The position numbers and the translations under genes are program-made. Positions 1-7,125 of a DNA stretch of 8,748 nucleotides are shown here, in pieces (the stretch's first letter is position 1; each line of letters begins with the position of its first letter). Location of the stretch: positions 1-8,748 of the forward strand of contig JAEWWD010000063.1 of assembly GCA_023396535.1 (NCBI GenBank), written 5' to 3'. This stretch comes from Bacillota bacterium (GTDB taxonomy: Bacteria; Bacillota; Clostridia; Christensenellales; CAG-138). The notes beneath the pieces are model-generated. The model did not search any database, was not told the DNA's origin, and saw only the letters and a list, made by a program, of their open reading frames with translations.

Positions 1-2296
1 GCATAACAAGGGCGAAGACGAAGTGCTCCAAATCGCGCAGTGGTACGATTATTTCGAAATCCAGCCGCTGGCCAACAACGCGTTCATGCTGCGCAAGAAC
101 ATCGTGCCGGATGAGGAAGCGTTGCGCGAGCTAAACCGGCGGATAGTAGATTTGGGCAAAGAGCTGCACAAACCCGTGGTGGCGACGGGAGACGTGCATT
201 TCCTGCACCCGGACGATTCTGTGTTCCGCGCCATACTTATGTTTGAAATGGGCTTTCAGGACGCGGAAATTCAGGCGCCGCTGTATTTCAAGACCACCGA
301 CGAGATGCTGGAGGAATTCGCTTATCTCGGCGAGGAGACGGCCATGGAGGTTGTCGTCAACGCGCCCAATGCGATTGCGGATCGTTGCGGGCAGTTGAAG
401 CCTTATCCGGACGGCACATTCGCGCCCAAAATAGAGGATGCGGAGAACTTACTGCGGAATATGGCCGTCAACCGCGCGCTGGAGCTGTACGGCGACCCAT
501 TGCCGGAGGTCGTGCAGAAGCGGCTGGATAAGGAGCTCAATTCCATCATCAACAACGGGTTTGCATCCCTATACCTTATGGCGCAGCGCCTGGTCAAAAA
601 ATCGCTGGACGATGGATATCTGGTAGGCTCGCGCGGGTCTGTCGGCTCTTCCTTCGTGGCGACTATGGCGGGCATTACGGAGGTAAACCCGCTGCAGCCG
701 CATTATCTCTGTCCCAACTGCCGTCACAGCGATTTCGACGTGGACAAAACGAAATACGCCTGCGGCGTGGACATGCCCGATGCGAACTGCCCTGTTTGCG
801 GTACAAAGTACGAAAAAGCGGGGTATGAGATACCGTTTGAGGTATTCCTTGGGTTCCATGGCGATAAGACGCCGGATATCGATTTGAACTTCTCCGGCGA
901 ATACCAGCCTGTAGCGCATAAGTATGTGGAAGAGATGTTCGGCGAAGGGCATGCGTTCCGCGCGGGCACCATCAGCGGCATAAAGGAAAAGACGGCGTAC
1001 GCGTATGTCATGAAGTTCCTGGAGCATACGCAGCATACCGTTTCCCGGTACGAGATCGACCGTCTGTGCGCCGGCTGCGCGGGCGTCAAACGTACCACGG
1101 GGCAGCATCCGGGCGGCATCGTCGTCGTGCCCATTGAAAACGATATATTGGAATTCACGCCTGTGCAGTATCCGGCCGACCAGAAGCAGAAGGATACCAT
1201 CACTACCCATTTCGATTTCCACGCACTGGACGACCGGCTGGTCAAGCTGGACATTCTCGGGCATGACGACCCGACGGCCCTGAAAATGCTGCAGGATATC
1301 ACGGGCGTAAATCCGCGCTATATATCGCTGGACGATCAGGATACGCTTAGCCTGTTTTCCGGCGCGGAGAAGCTAGGTATCGACCTTACTGCACTAGGCG
1401 GCTGCGAGGTGGGCAGCCTTGGCATTCCTGAGTTCGGCACCACATTTGTCCGGCAAATGCTGATGGATACGCGTCCGACCACTATGGAAGAGCTTGTACG
1501 TATAGCAGGCCTCTCCCACGGTACCGATGTGTGGCTCAACAATGCCCAAAAGCTGGTGCTCGACGGCGTGGCGACGCTTTCACAGGTCATCTGCACGCGC
1601 GACGATATCATGAACTACCTCATCGCTCAGGGCTGCAATCCCTCGGTATCCTTTAAAACAATGGAGAGCGTGCGAAAAGGCAAAGGTCTCACGGATGATA
1701 TGAAGGCCGAAATGCTCGCGCACGACGTGCCGGCATGGTTTATAGAATCCTGCGAAAAAATCAAATACATGTTCCCGCGCGGGCACGCGGTGGCGTACGT
1801 CATGATGGCTTTCCGTGTGGCGTATTACAAAATGCATTATCCCGAGGCGTTCTACGCAGTATATTACACCGTACGCGCGGATGCGTTTGATGTGCGTTAC
1901 GCGGTGGGCGGCGCGCAGCGCGTGCTCGAGAATATCCGCGCCATTGAGGCCAAGGGCAGGGACGCGAGCAATCTGGAAAGCGATCTTTTAACCATATTGG
2001 AGGTCGTATACGAAATGAATCTGCGCGGCATACCGCTGTTGCCGGTGGACGTATATAAATCCGACGCTACCCGCTTCCTGGTGGAAGAAGGCGGCATACG
2101 CGCCCCCCTCTCCGCGGTGGGCGGCGTGGGGCGTACGGCGGCGCTGGCCATCGCGCAGAACACGAAAGGCGAACGGTTTGTATCCGTGGAGGATTTTCAA
2201 TCCCGCACCAATGCAAACAGTGCAGTCGTATCGGCGCTGACGGAAGCAGGCTGCTTCGACGCATTGCCCAAAACGAATCAAATCAGCCTGTTTTAG
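1..2296 (+). CDS. polC: DNA polymerase III PolC-type alpha subunit, C-terminal part (5' truncated)
   Basis: This is the replicative polymerase of low-GC Gram-positives. The frame is open from the left edge (first full codon at 2), so about 764 residues of a roughly 1,400-residue protein are visible; the OB and exonuclease regions lie outside. The GTG at 23 is internal. Numbered from that codon, the visible parts are the end of the PHP domain (ATGDVHFLHPDD, about 54-65), the GSRGSVGSS loop (202-210), a four-cysteine zinc module (C230, C233, C256, C259), the palm motif PDIDLNF with catalytic D285 and D287, and the third acidic site in KLDILGHDD. The fingers and C-terminal segments follow without a break. 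The protein ends in QISLF (2279-2293), a beta-clamp-binding pentapeptide typical of PolC. No frameshift or missing catalytic residue is seen. It stops at TAG 2294-2296, just before a terminator, so it ends its transcription unit. Confidence 0.97.
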   Translation, partial: HNKGEDEVLQIAQWYDYFEIQPLANNAFMLRKNIVPDEEALRELNRRIVDLGKELHKPVVATGDVHFLHPDDSVFRAILMFEMGFQDAEIQAPLYFKTTDEMLEEFAYLGEETAMEVVVNAPNAIADRCGQLKPYPDGTFAPKIEDAENLLRNMAVNRALELYGDPLPEVVQKRLDKELNSIINNGFASLYLMAQRLVKKSLDDGYLVGSRGSVGSSFVATMAGITEVNPLQPHYLCPNCRHSDFDVDKTKYACGVDMPDANCPVCGTKYEKAGYEIPFEVFLGFHGDKTPDIDLNFSGEYQPVAHKYVEEMFGEGHAFRAGTISGIKEKTAYAYVMKFLEHTQHTVSRYEIDRLCAGCAGVKRTTGQHPGGIVVVPIENDILEFTPVQYPADQKQKDTITTHFDFHALDDRLVKLDILGHDDPTALKMLQDITGVNPRYISLDDQDTLSLFSGAEKLGIDLTALGGCEVGSLGIPEFGTTFVRQMLMDTRPTTMEELVRIAGLSHGTDVWLNNAQKLVLDGVATLSQVICTRDDIMNYLIAQGCNPSVSFKTMESVRKGKGLTDDMKAEMLAHDVPAWFIESCEKIKYMFPRGHAVAYVMMAFRVAYYKMHYPEAFYAVYYTVRADAFDVRYAVGGAQRVLENIRAIEAKGRDASNLESDLLTILEVVYEMNLRGIPLLPVDVYKSDATRFLVEEGGIRAPLSAVGGVGRTAALAIAQNTKGERFVSVEDFQSRTNANSAVVSALTEAGCFDALPKTNQISLF

Positions 2297-2311
2297 AAAA
2301 CGTTCGTCTTT

Positions 2312-2347
2312 TTTAGCGGGAATGTGCGTATTCCCGCTAGATTTTTC
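2312..2347 (+). terminator. Intrinsic terminator of polC
   Basis: A perfect 10-bp stem, TAGCGGGAAT (2314-2323) against ATTCCCGCTA (2330-2339), closes a 6-nt loop and is followed by GATTTTTC. It begins 17 nt after the polC stop codon. This is the classical Rho-independent form and separates polC from the rny promoter. Confidence 0.88.
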
Positions 2348-2362
2348 TGGAAATCAGGTTGC

Positions 2363-2391
2363 TTGACATTTGCACACAAACAATTTACAAT
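2363..2391 (+). promoter_or_regulatory. Sigma-A promoter of rny
   Basis: A perfect -35 box TTGACA (2363-2368) is followed after exactly 17 bp by TACAAT (2386-2391), five of six matches to the -10 consensus. Transcription would start near 2398, giving a leader of about 115 nt before the rny start codon. This is the strongest promoter match in the window. Confidence 0.85.
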
Positions 2392-2397
2392 CAAATT

Positions 2398-2500
2398 TGA
2401 GTAATCATGCAGACTTGCTGTGCATTCATAAATGGATATTTATGGATTCGCCGGTATGCAAACCGAGCTTAAGGCGCTCGGTTACATTTATATATATATT
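2398..2500 (+). promoter_or_regulatory. Structured 5' leader of rny mRNA
   Basis: The untranslated leader has two clear hairpins. CATAAAT (2427-2433) pairs with ATTTATG (2438-2444) around a GGAT loop, and the stem can extend by three pairs including one G-U. AACCGAGC (2461-2468) pairs perfectly with GCTCGGTT (2476-2483) around a 7-nt loop. In addition TGCAT (2421-2425) is complementary both to ATGCA upstream (2407-2411) and to ATGCA downstream (2456-2460), so two exclusive folds are possible. No U-tract follows the second hairpin, so it is not a normal terminator. I do not recognise a known riboswitch class. A role in rny control, for example by RNase Y acting on its own leader, is inference. 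Confidence 0.45.
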
Positions 2501-2513
2501 GGAGGTTACCTAA

Positions 2514-4058
2514 GTGAATGATGTGTTGCTTACAATAGCCAGCTCCGTAGCGGCGTTGGGCGTCGGTGCGGCGGGTGGCTATTATTACAGGAGAAATATT
2601 GCGGAAAGCAAGACGGCAAAGGCCGAGGAAGCCGTCAGCCGCATGTTGGAAGATGCGCAGAAACGCGCCGAGGAGATCCGCAAAGAAAAGGTTCTGGAAG
2701 CCAAAGAAGAAGTTTTCAAAATCAGAAGTGAGAGCGAACGGGAACTGCGCGAACGGCGCAACGAGCTGCAGCGGTCTGAGAGAAGGATCGCCCAGAAGGA
2801 TGAAACGCTCGATAAAAAGCAGGATGGATTGGAACAGCGCGAGCGTCAGCTCAACAAGCGCGAAACGGATATCGAGACCATGGAGAACGAGGTCTGCGAG
2901 TTGCGCTCCCGTCAGCTGAAAGAGCTTGAAACGATTTCCGGCTTATCTATGGAAGCCGCAAAGGAAATGCTGCTGAGCAACGTGGAGCGAGAAGCCCGGC
3001 ACGAAGCCGCCCTGTTGCTGCGCGATATCGAAGCGAAGACGAAGGAAGAAGCGGACAAGCGCGCGCGTTATATCGTATCCCTTGCAATCCAGCGCTGCGC
3101 GGCCGACCATGTGGCGGAAACGACTGTGTCCGTAGTTCCGCTGCCCAATGATGAAATGAAGGGCCGCATCATCGGCCGCGAGGGCCGTAATATCCGCGCC
3201 CTTGAAACCGCGACGGGCGTTGACCTCATCATCGACGATACGCCCGAAGCCGTTATTCTCTCCGGTTTTGATCCGGTCCGCAGGGAAGTCGCACGCATCG
3301 CGCTTGAAAAGCTCATACTCGACGGCCGCATTCATCCCGCGCGCATCGAGGAAATGGTGGAAAAGGCCCGCCGCGAGGTGGACAACCAGATTCGCGAGGC
3401 AGGCGAACAGGCGGTGCTGGATGTGGACGTTCACGGCCTGCATCACGAGCTCATTCGCCTTTTGGGCAGGCTGAAATACCGTACCAGCTATGGTCAGAAC
3501 GTGCTCAAGCACTCCATAGAGGTCGCGCATCTTGCCGGCATCATGGCCGCGGAGCTTGGGGCAAACGTAGCCCTGGCTAAGCGCAGCGGCTTGCTTCACG
3601 ATATCGGCAAGGCCATCGACCACGAGGTGGAAGGCCCGCATGTGCAGATTGGCGCGGACGTCGCGAAGAAATACCGCGAAAGCAACGCCATCGTGCATGC
3701 GATTATGGCGCACCATAACGATGTCGAGCCGCAGACGGTGGAGGCGATACTTGTACAGGCGGCGGACGCGATTTCCGCGGCCCGTCCCGGCGCGCGCCGC
3801 GAGACTTTGGAAAGCTACATCAAGCGTTTGCAGAAGCTTGAGGAAATTGCGAACTCCTTTGAAGGCGTGGACAGCTCCTTCGCGATACAGGCGGGCCGCG
3901 AGGTACGCATTATCGTAAAGCCGGAGTGCGTAAACGACGCCGATACCATCGTCATGGCAAAGGATATCGCAAAGCGCATTGAGGCGGAACTGGAATATCC
4001 CGGCCAGATCAAGGTGAACGTCATACGCGAAACGCGTACCGTGGATTATGCAAAATAG
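2514..4058 (+). CDS. rny: Ribonuclease Y (membrane-anchored endoribonuclease)
   Basis: RNase Y starts mRNA decay by endonucleolytic cleavage at the inner face of the membrane. The 514-residue protein has the family's usual length and order: an N-terminal membrane anchor (about 4-24), a long charged coiled coil (about 30-195), a KH RNA-binding domain with GRIIGREGRN (217-226), and an HD domain with H333, the H362-D363 pair in HDIGKA, the MAHHN site (398-402) and D418 as likely metal ligands. All key motifs are intact. The start is GTG at 2514, set by GGAGG at 2501-2505 eight bases upstream; the ATG at 2519 is out of frame. The gene has its own promoter and terminator, so it looks monocistronic. 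In many Firmicutes rny sits near recA, spoVS or ymdB; none of these flanks it here. Confidence 0.97.
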   Translation: MNDVLLTIASSVAALGVGAAGGYYYRRNIAESKTAKAEEAVSRMLEDAQKRAEEIRKEKVLEAKEEVFKIRSESERELRERRNELQRSERRIAQKDETLDKKQDGLEQRERQLNKRETDIETMENEVCELRSRQLKELETISGLSMEAAKEMLLSNVEREARHEAALLLRDIEAKTKEEADKRARYIVSLAIQRCAADHVAETTVSVVPLPNDEMKGRIIGREGRNIRALETATGVDLIIDDTPEAVILSGFDPVRREVARIALEKLILDGRIHPARIEEMVEKARREVDNQIREAGEQAVLDVDVHGLHHELIRLLGRLKYRTSYGQNVLKHSIEVAHLAGIMAAELGANVALAKRSGLLHDIGKAIDHEVEGPHVQIGADVAKKYRESNAIVHAIMAHHNDVEPQTVEAILVQAADAISAARPGARRETLESYIKRLQKLEEIANSFEGVDSSFAIQAGREVRIIVKPECVNDADTIVMAKDIAKRIEAELEYPGQIKVNVIRETRTVDYAK

Positions 4059-4099
4059 TTTTTATACTCTGACTCATACTGATTTTCACGCAATCAACC

Positions 4100-4132
4100 A
4101 TAAGGATATGCCTTCGCGCATATCCTTATTTT
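4100..4132 (+). terminator. Intrinsic terminator after rny
   Basis: A perfect 12-bp stem, ATAAGGATATGC (4100-4111) against GCATATCCTTAT (4118-4129), has a 6-nt loop and runs into a short T stretch (4129-4132). It starts 41 nt after the rny stop. The T-tract is short, so some read-through into the dipeptidase gene is plausible. Confidence 0.75.
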
Positions 4133-4188
4133 GCAGCCTTCGCGCATACCGCGCGTAAAACCCGGCGCTGCTTCAGGGAGGAATTACG

Positions 4189-5118
4189 ATGCTGATACCC
4201 GTGGCGGACGCGCACTGCGATTTTCTGTATAACATGTGGCAGGACGGGTTTGAAATCGATACGCTCAGCGAAAAACAGACGATTTACATACCGTATCTTC
4301 GCAAGGGCGGCGTTGCGCTGCAATTTTTCGCCGTATGGGTGGACCATGCGCTGCATACGCCCTATCTGCAGCAGTGCCTGGGCATGATAGATGCGTATTA
4401 CCGCGTGCTTGACAAATTCCCCGATGTCTTCATGCCTCTTACGGCGGCATTTACGCCGGAGGACGGCCGCATTGCGACAGTGCTTACGGTAGAAGGCGGG
4501 GAAGCCGTGGAAGGCAGCCTCGCGGTTCTGCGCATGCTCAAGCGGCTGGGCGTTGCGGCTATGACGCTGACGTGGAACCACAACAACGAACTGGCGGGCG
4601 CGGCGATGCGCAGGGGCGGGAAAGGGCTTACGCCGCTCGGCCGGGAAGTGGTCGACGAAATGCAGCGCATAGGCGTTGCTATGGATATTGCGCATTTGAG
4701 CGACGAGGGAATAGACGACGTGCTCGCGCGCACGAGCGTCCCCGTTTTTGCTTCCCATTCCAACGCGCGGGAGGTACTGTATTCTCCGCGCTCCCTGAAG
4801 GATGCGCATATCCGTGAAATCTCCAGACGCGGCGGCGTGATAGGCGTCAATTTTTATTACAAGCAGCTTTGTGAAGGTACGGTCGCGCATGTGGAGGATA
4901 TTGCGCGTCACATCTCCCATATTGCCGAGGTAGGCGGTGTTTCCTGCTGCGCGATCGGCTCTGATTTTGACGGTATGAACCAGTATCCTGAGGATATTCA
5001 AAACAGCGGCGATTTCCCCCTCTTGATCGAGGCGTTGTTTACCGCCGGTTTTTCCGAGGAGGAAGTCAGAAAAATCGCTTATCAGAACCTGCGGGATTAT
5101 ATCATACGTTTTGTGTGA
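4189..5118 (+). CDS. Membrane dipeptidase family protein (peptidase M19, renal dipeptidase type)
   Basis: M19 enzymes are zinc metallopeptidases that hydrolyse dipeptides, often including those with a D-residue. The 309-residue protein keeps the metal ligands of the family: H9 and D11 in DAHCD, the bridging E102 in EGGE, H169 in AHLSD, H190 in SHSN and D259 in GSDFDG. The H169-to-H190 and H190-to-D259 spacings (21 and 69) equal those I recall for the human renal enzyme. There is no signal peptide or lipobox, so the name 'membrane' is historical and the enzyme is probably cytoplasmic. The ATG at 4189 is set by GGGAGG (4176-4181), seven bases upstream. I see no convincing promoter in the 130 bp before it, so expression may depend on read-through from rny. 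The natural substrate cannot be told from the sequence. Confidence 0.93.
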   Translation: MLIPVADAHCDFLYNMWQDGFEIDTLSEKQTIYIPYLRKGGVALQFFAVWVDHALHTPYLQQCLGMIDAYYRVLDKFPDVFMPLTAAFTPEDGRIATVLTVEGGEAVEGSLAVLRMLKRLGVAAMTLTWNHNNELAGAAMRRGGKGLTPLGREVVDEMQRIGVAMDIAHLSDEGIDDVLARTSVPVFASHSNAREVLYSPRSLKDAHIREISRRGGVIGVNFYYKQLCEGTVAHVEDIARHISHIAEVGGVSCCAIGSDFDGMNQYPEDIQNSGDFPLLIEALFTAGFSEEEVRKIAYQNLRDYIIRFV

Positions 5119-5126
5119 GCCCATAA

Positions 5127-5142
5127 CCATCGATTGCGATGG
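5127..5142 (+). promoter_or_regulatory. Perfect inverted repeat over the -35 box (candidate operator)
   Basis: CCATCG (5127-5132) and CGATGG (5137-5142) form a perfect 6-4-6 palindrome. Its right half covers most of the -35 box at 5134-5139. No T-tract follows, so it is not a terminator. A repressor site is the simplest reading, but a 6-bp repeat can occur by chance. Confidence 0.4.
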
Positions 5143-5162
5143 CAAACCTGTGATGCTATAAT
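5134..5162 (+). promoter_or_regulatory. Promoter of the zinc-ribbon/sigma-factor cluster
   Basis: A perfect -10 box TATAAT (5157-5162) lies 17 bp after TTGCGA (5134-5139), which matches four of six -35 positions. Transcription would start near 5169, just before the ribosome site AGGAGG (5176-5181). The very short leader fits a sigma-A promoter driving the zinc-ribbon gene and probably the genes behind it. Confidence 0.7.
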
Positions 5163-5188
5163 GAAATGAATGAACAGGAGGCGCGCAT

Positions 5189-5638
5189 ATGGGGCGGTTT
5201 TCCGGGTTGGGAAAAAAGCTTGGCAGCATAGCGGATAACGCATCCAAAAAATCCGGCGAGCTTGTGGAAGCGGCGCGCTTGAACGCGGAAATCAACAGGC
5301 TGCAGGCGGATATAGAGGATCTTCAGTTTGAACTGGGCAGGGCTTATTATGAGGAAAACAAGGATAACCCGGATGGCCCGTTCGCTGAAATATTAAAGCA
5401 AATTCTGCGCAAGGAGCAGGAAGTGTTGCTTCGTAATGAAAAGCTGCTCGCGCAGAAGGGGTTAATGTATTGCCCTGGATGCGGGGCGGTGACAGGGTTG
5501 GACGACGGATTCTGCAGCAAATGCGGCGCACAGCTTCCCGGGTTGAACGAGGGAAAACAGGAAGTATGCCTCAATTGCGCAGAGCCTTTGCAGGAGGGGC
5601 AGACCCACTGCGCAAAGTGCGGTTTCAAAGCTGGTTGA
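5189..5638 (+). CDS. Coiled-coil protein with double zinc ribbon, function unknown
   Basis: This 149-residue protein has no family name that I can assign with certainty. The first 90 residues are charged, helical and coiled-coil-like (LNAEINRLQADIEDLQFELG at 31-50, then a second helix around 65-90). The last 55 hold two zinc ribbons: CPGC/CSKC (C95, C98, C109, C112) and CLNC/CAKC (C127, C130, C141, C144), each with an 11-residue gap between the pairs. There is no signal peptide or membrane segment, so it is cytoplasmic. The ATG at 5189 follows AGGAGG (5176-5181) by seven bases. It ends 27 bp before the STAS gene with no terminator between, so the two are probably co-transcribed. A role as a metal- or redox-responsive input or scaffold for the sigma cluster is inference from position and cysteine content. 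Confidence 0.85.
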   Translation: MGRFSGLGKKLGSIADNASKKSGELVEAARLNAEINRLQADIEDLQFELGRAYYEENKDNPDGPFAEILKQILRKEQEVLLRNEKLLAQKGLMYCPGCGAVTGLDDGFCSKCGAQLPGLNEGKQEVCLNCAEPLQEGQTHCAKCGFKAG

Positions 5639-5665
5639 AAATTGCTGTACACAGGAGGGGTATTC

Positions 5666-5983
5666 ATGCTCAAACAATTACAATACAATCTGGACAACCA
5701 TCAATGGCGGGGCAGTTTGGCCGGCGATCTTGACGCAGTACAGGCGCCCAAGCTTTTGTCCGTTATGAAGGACGCGTTGGAGCAGAATCCCGGCGATGTT
5801 GTGCTGGATTGCAAACAACTGGATTTCGTAGACAGTATGGGGTTGGGCGCGCTGGTGAAGCTTAGAAAAATAGCGGAAGAGAAGAATGGAACCATTAAGC
5901 TTGAGCGCATGAAACCGCGGATATATAAGCTGTTCGTTATCACCGGGCTCGAGGGTACAATGGGGATAGAGGTGGAACAATGA
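5666..5983 (+). CDS. STAS-domain anti-anti-sigma factor (RsbV/SpoIIAA-like)
   Basis: Anti-sigma factor antagonists of this family bind the anti-sigma protein when unphosphorylated and so free the sigma factor; phosphorylation of one serine turns them off. The 105-residue protein is a single STAS domain of typical size. The conserved DSMGLGALV stretch follows the beta-strand VVLDCKQLDFV, and S57 aligns with the phosphorylated Ser58 of Bacillus SpoIIAA (DSSGLG). The start is ATG 5666, six bases after AGGAGGGG (5653-5660); an in-frame TTG at 5642 would add eight residues but has no ribosome site. The stop codon overlaps the next start as ATGA (5980-5983), which implies translational coupling with the gene it is expected to control. 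Confidence 0.93.
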   Translation: MLKQLQYNLDNHQWRGSLAGDLDAVQAPKLLSVMKDALEQNPGDVVLDCKQLDFVDSMGLGALVKLRKIAEEKNGTIKLERMKPRIYKLFVITGLEGTMGIEVEQ

Positions 5984-6348
5984 GCCGCGAGGTGATTGAG
6001 CTTTCTTTGCCGGCAAAGGCTGAATATCTTACGGCGGTGCGCCTCGTAGCGGGGTCTATCGCCGGCCAGGCAGGCTTCAACATGGAAGAAATTGAGGATG
6101 TGAAGACGGCGCTGTCCGAAGCGTGCCTGTTGCTGATGCCCTGCAAAGAGGATACGCTCAGGCTGGAGCTCTGGATACAGGACGGCTTCCACGCCATAGT
6201 CCGGGCAAGCCGCGAACAGGCGGCCTGCAAGCAATCGCCGGAACGGGAGTTTGGCTCCTTTTTGCTTGAGGCATTGTCGGACAAGGTTGAATTTCAAGAG
6301 CATGACGGGGAAAGCGAATACCGGCTGTTTAAATCGCTGCAATCCTGA
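5980..6348 (+). CDS. Degenerate RsbW/SpoIIAB-fold anti-sigma protein with lost ATP-binding motifs
   Basis: The 122-residue product is collinear with RsbW: IELSLPAKAEYLTAVRL, then MEEIEDVKTALSEAC, and a C-terminal FLLEALSDKVEF helix-strand all match well. The nucleotide pocket does not. In the N-box E47 is kept, but the Mg-binding asparagine four residues on is L51. The G1 motif DxGxG reads ASREQ (A76, R78), and in G2 the first glycine is E90, with only G92 left. The reading frame is intact and none of these changes is a simple sequencing slip, so this looks like a stable protein without kinase activity, not a pseudogene. It overlaps the STAS gene by 4 nt and lies 39 bp before the sigma gene, the exact place of rsbW/spoIIAB. 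I infer a sigma- or STAS-binding protein that works without ATP. Confidence 0.85.
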   Translation: MSREVIELSLPAKAEYLTAVRLVAGSIAGQAGFNMEEIEDVKTALSEACLLLMPCKEDTLRLELWIQDGFHAIVRASREQAACKQSPEREFGSFLLEALSDKVEFQEHDGESEYRLFKSLQS

Positions 6349-6387
6349 CACGGGGGCGTCATTTATGCGGGAGAGGGGGGAGACACA

Positions 6388-7125
6388 ATGGAAGCAATCG
6401 AGCGGGATACGCTGTTGCAGGAATACTGTGAAACACGGGATATAGGCCTGCGCAATGAACTGCTGGGCCACTACTTGTTTATCGCGGAAATTGCCGCCAA
6501 AAAATTTGTAGGCCGCGGCGTAGATTATGACGATCTCTACCAGGTGGCCTCTCTCGCGCTTATTCGCGCGCTGGAGCGATTTGATTGCACGCGAAACGTG
6601 AAGTTTGGAAGCTTTGCAACGCCGTCCGTCATAGGGGAAATCAAGAATTATTTTCGTGACCGCAGCCGTTCCATACGGCTGCCCAGGCGTGCTGCGGAAA
6701 TGCTGAAAAAACTGTACGAGGTGCAGGAAACGCTTACAACCCGCATGGGCAAGCCTCCACGCCCGGAGGAGCTGGCGGCGGAAATGGGCGTACCGCTTGA
6801 AACAATTTATGAGCTAATGGAAGCAAAGGTGAGTGCGCAGCTTCTTTCGCTGGATGAAGCCGTGCAGGGGCAGGACGGCGAGCGGAGCCTTGCCGAGCTG
6901 ATAGGTGCGGAATCCGAAGAATATGCGAGTATAGAAAACGCGGATTTTCTGCATCGCAGCCTCAGCCAGCTTACGGAGGAGGAACGCAAGGTGCTCATCG
7001 ATCGTTATGTACACCGAAAAAGCCAGCGTTCTATCGCCGAAACGATGGGCGTATCGCAAATGTATGTGTCCAGGCTGGAACGGCGCGTGCTTACAAAACT
7101 GCGCGAGCGTATGGTCGGACAATAA
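6388..7125 (+). CDS. SigB/SigF/SigG-family RNA polymerase sigma factor, sigma-B-like
   Basis: This 245-residue group 3 sigma factor directs RNA polymerase to a special promoter set. Region 2 runs from about 26 to 95, with DYDDLYQVASLALIRALERF (46-65) as the core-binding part and SIRLPRRAAE as region 2.4/3.0. Region 3 covers about 105-150 and region 4 about 190-242, with the helix-turn-helix in SIAETMGVSQMYVSRLERRV. GVSQMYVSRL resembles Bacillus sigma-B (GISQMHVSRL) more than sigma-F or sigma-G, which have SQAQVSRL; the region 2.4 VPRR-like motif also fits sigma-B. It is therefore probably a stress- or state-responsive factor and not SpoIIAC. The ATG at 6388 follows a purine-only stretch GAGGGGGGA (6373-6381). 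Which promoters it reads is unknown; I found no clear sigma-B-type promoter within the window. Confidence 0.93.
   Translation: MEAIERDTLLQEYCETRDIGLRNELLGHYLFIAEIAAKKFVGRGVDYDDLYQVASLALIRALERFDCTRNVKFGSFATPSVIGEIKNYFRDRSRSIRLPRRAAEMLKKLYEVQETLTTRMGKPPRPEELAAEMGVPLETIYELMEAKVSAQLLSLDEAVQGQDGERSLAELIGAESEEYASIENADFLHRSLSQLTEEERKVLIDRYVHRKSQRSIAETMGVSQMYVSRLERRVLTKLRERMVGQ

Noticed and set aside
2943..3716. 257-residue minus-strand open frame over rny
   Set aside because: It is antisense to the KH and HD domains of RNase Y; composition is explained by the codon use of the real gene.
4063..4068. TATACT as a -10 box for the dipeptidase
   Set aside because: No -35-like hexamer lies 16-18 bp upstream, and the rny terminator would lie between it and the gene.
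4126..5295. 389-residue open frame on the minus strand over the dipeptidase
   Set aside because: It lies entirely antisense to a gene with clear M19 metal ligands, has no recognisable motifs and is rich in Arg and His, as expected for a shadow of a GC-rich gene.
5642..5665. TTG at 5642 as start of the STAS protein
   Set aside because: It has no ribosome site upstream, and AGGAGGGG lies inside the extension at the right distance from ATG 5666.
5701..6471. 256-residue minus-strand open frame across the STAS and degenerate anti-sigma genes
   Set aside because: It spans the junction of two well-supported + strand genes, has no ribosome site that I can see and no family resemblance.
5666..7125. 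Reading the cluster as the sporulation operon spoIIAA-spoIIAB-sigF
   Set aside because: The sigma factor has the sigma-B-like GVSQMYVSRL and not SQAQVSRL of sigma-F, the SpoIIAB position is catalytically dead, and an extra ATPase follows. The gene order alone is not enough.
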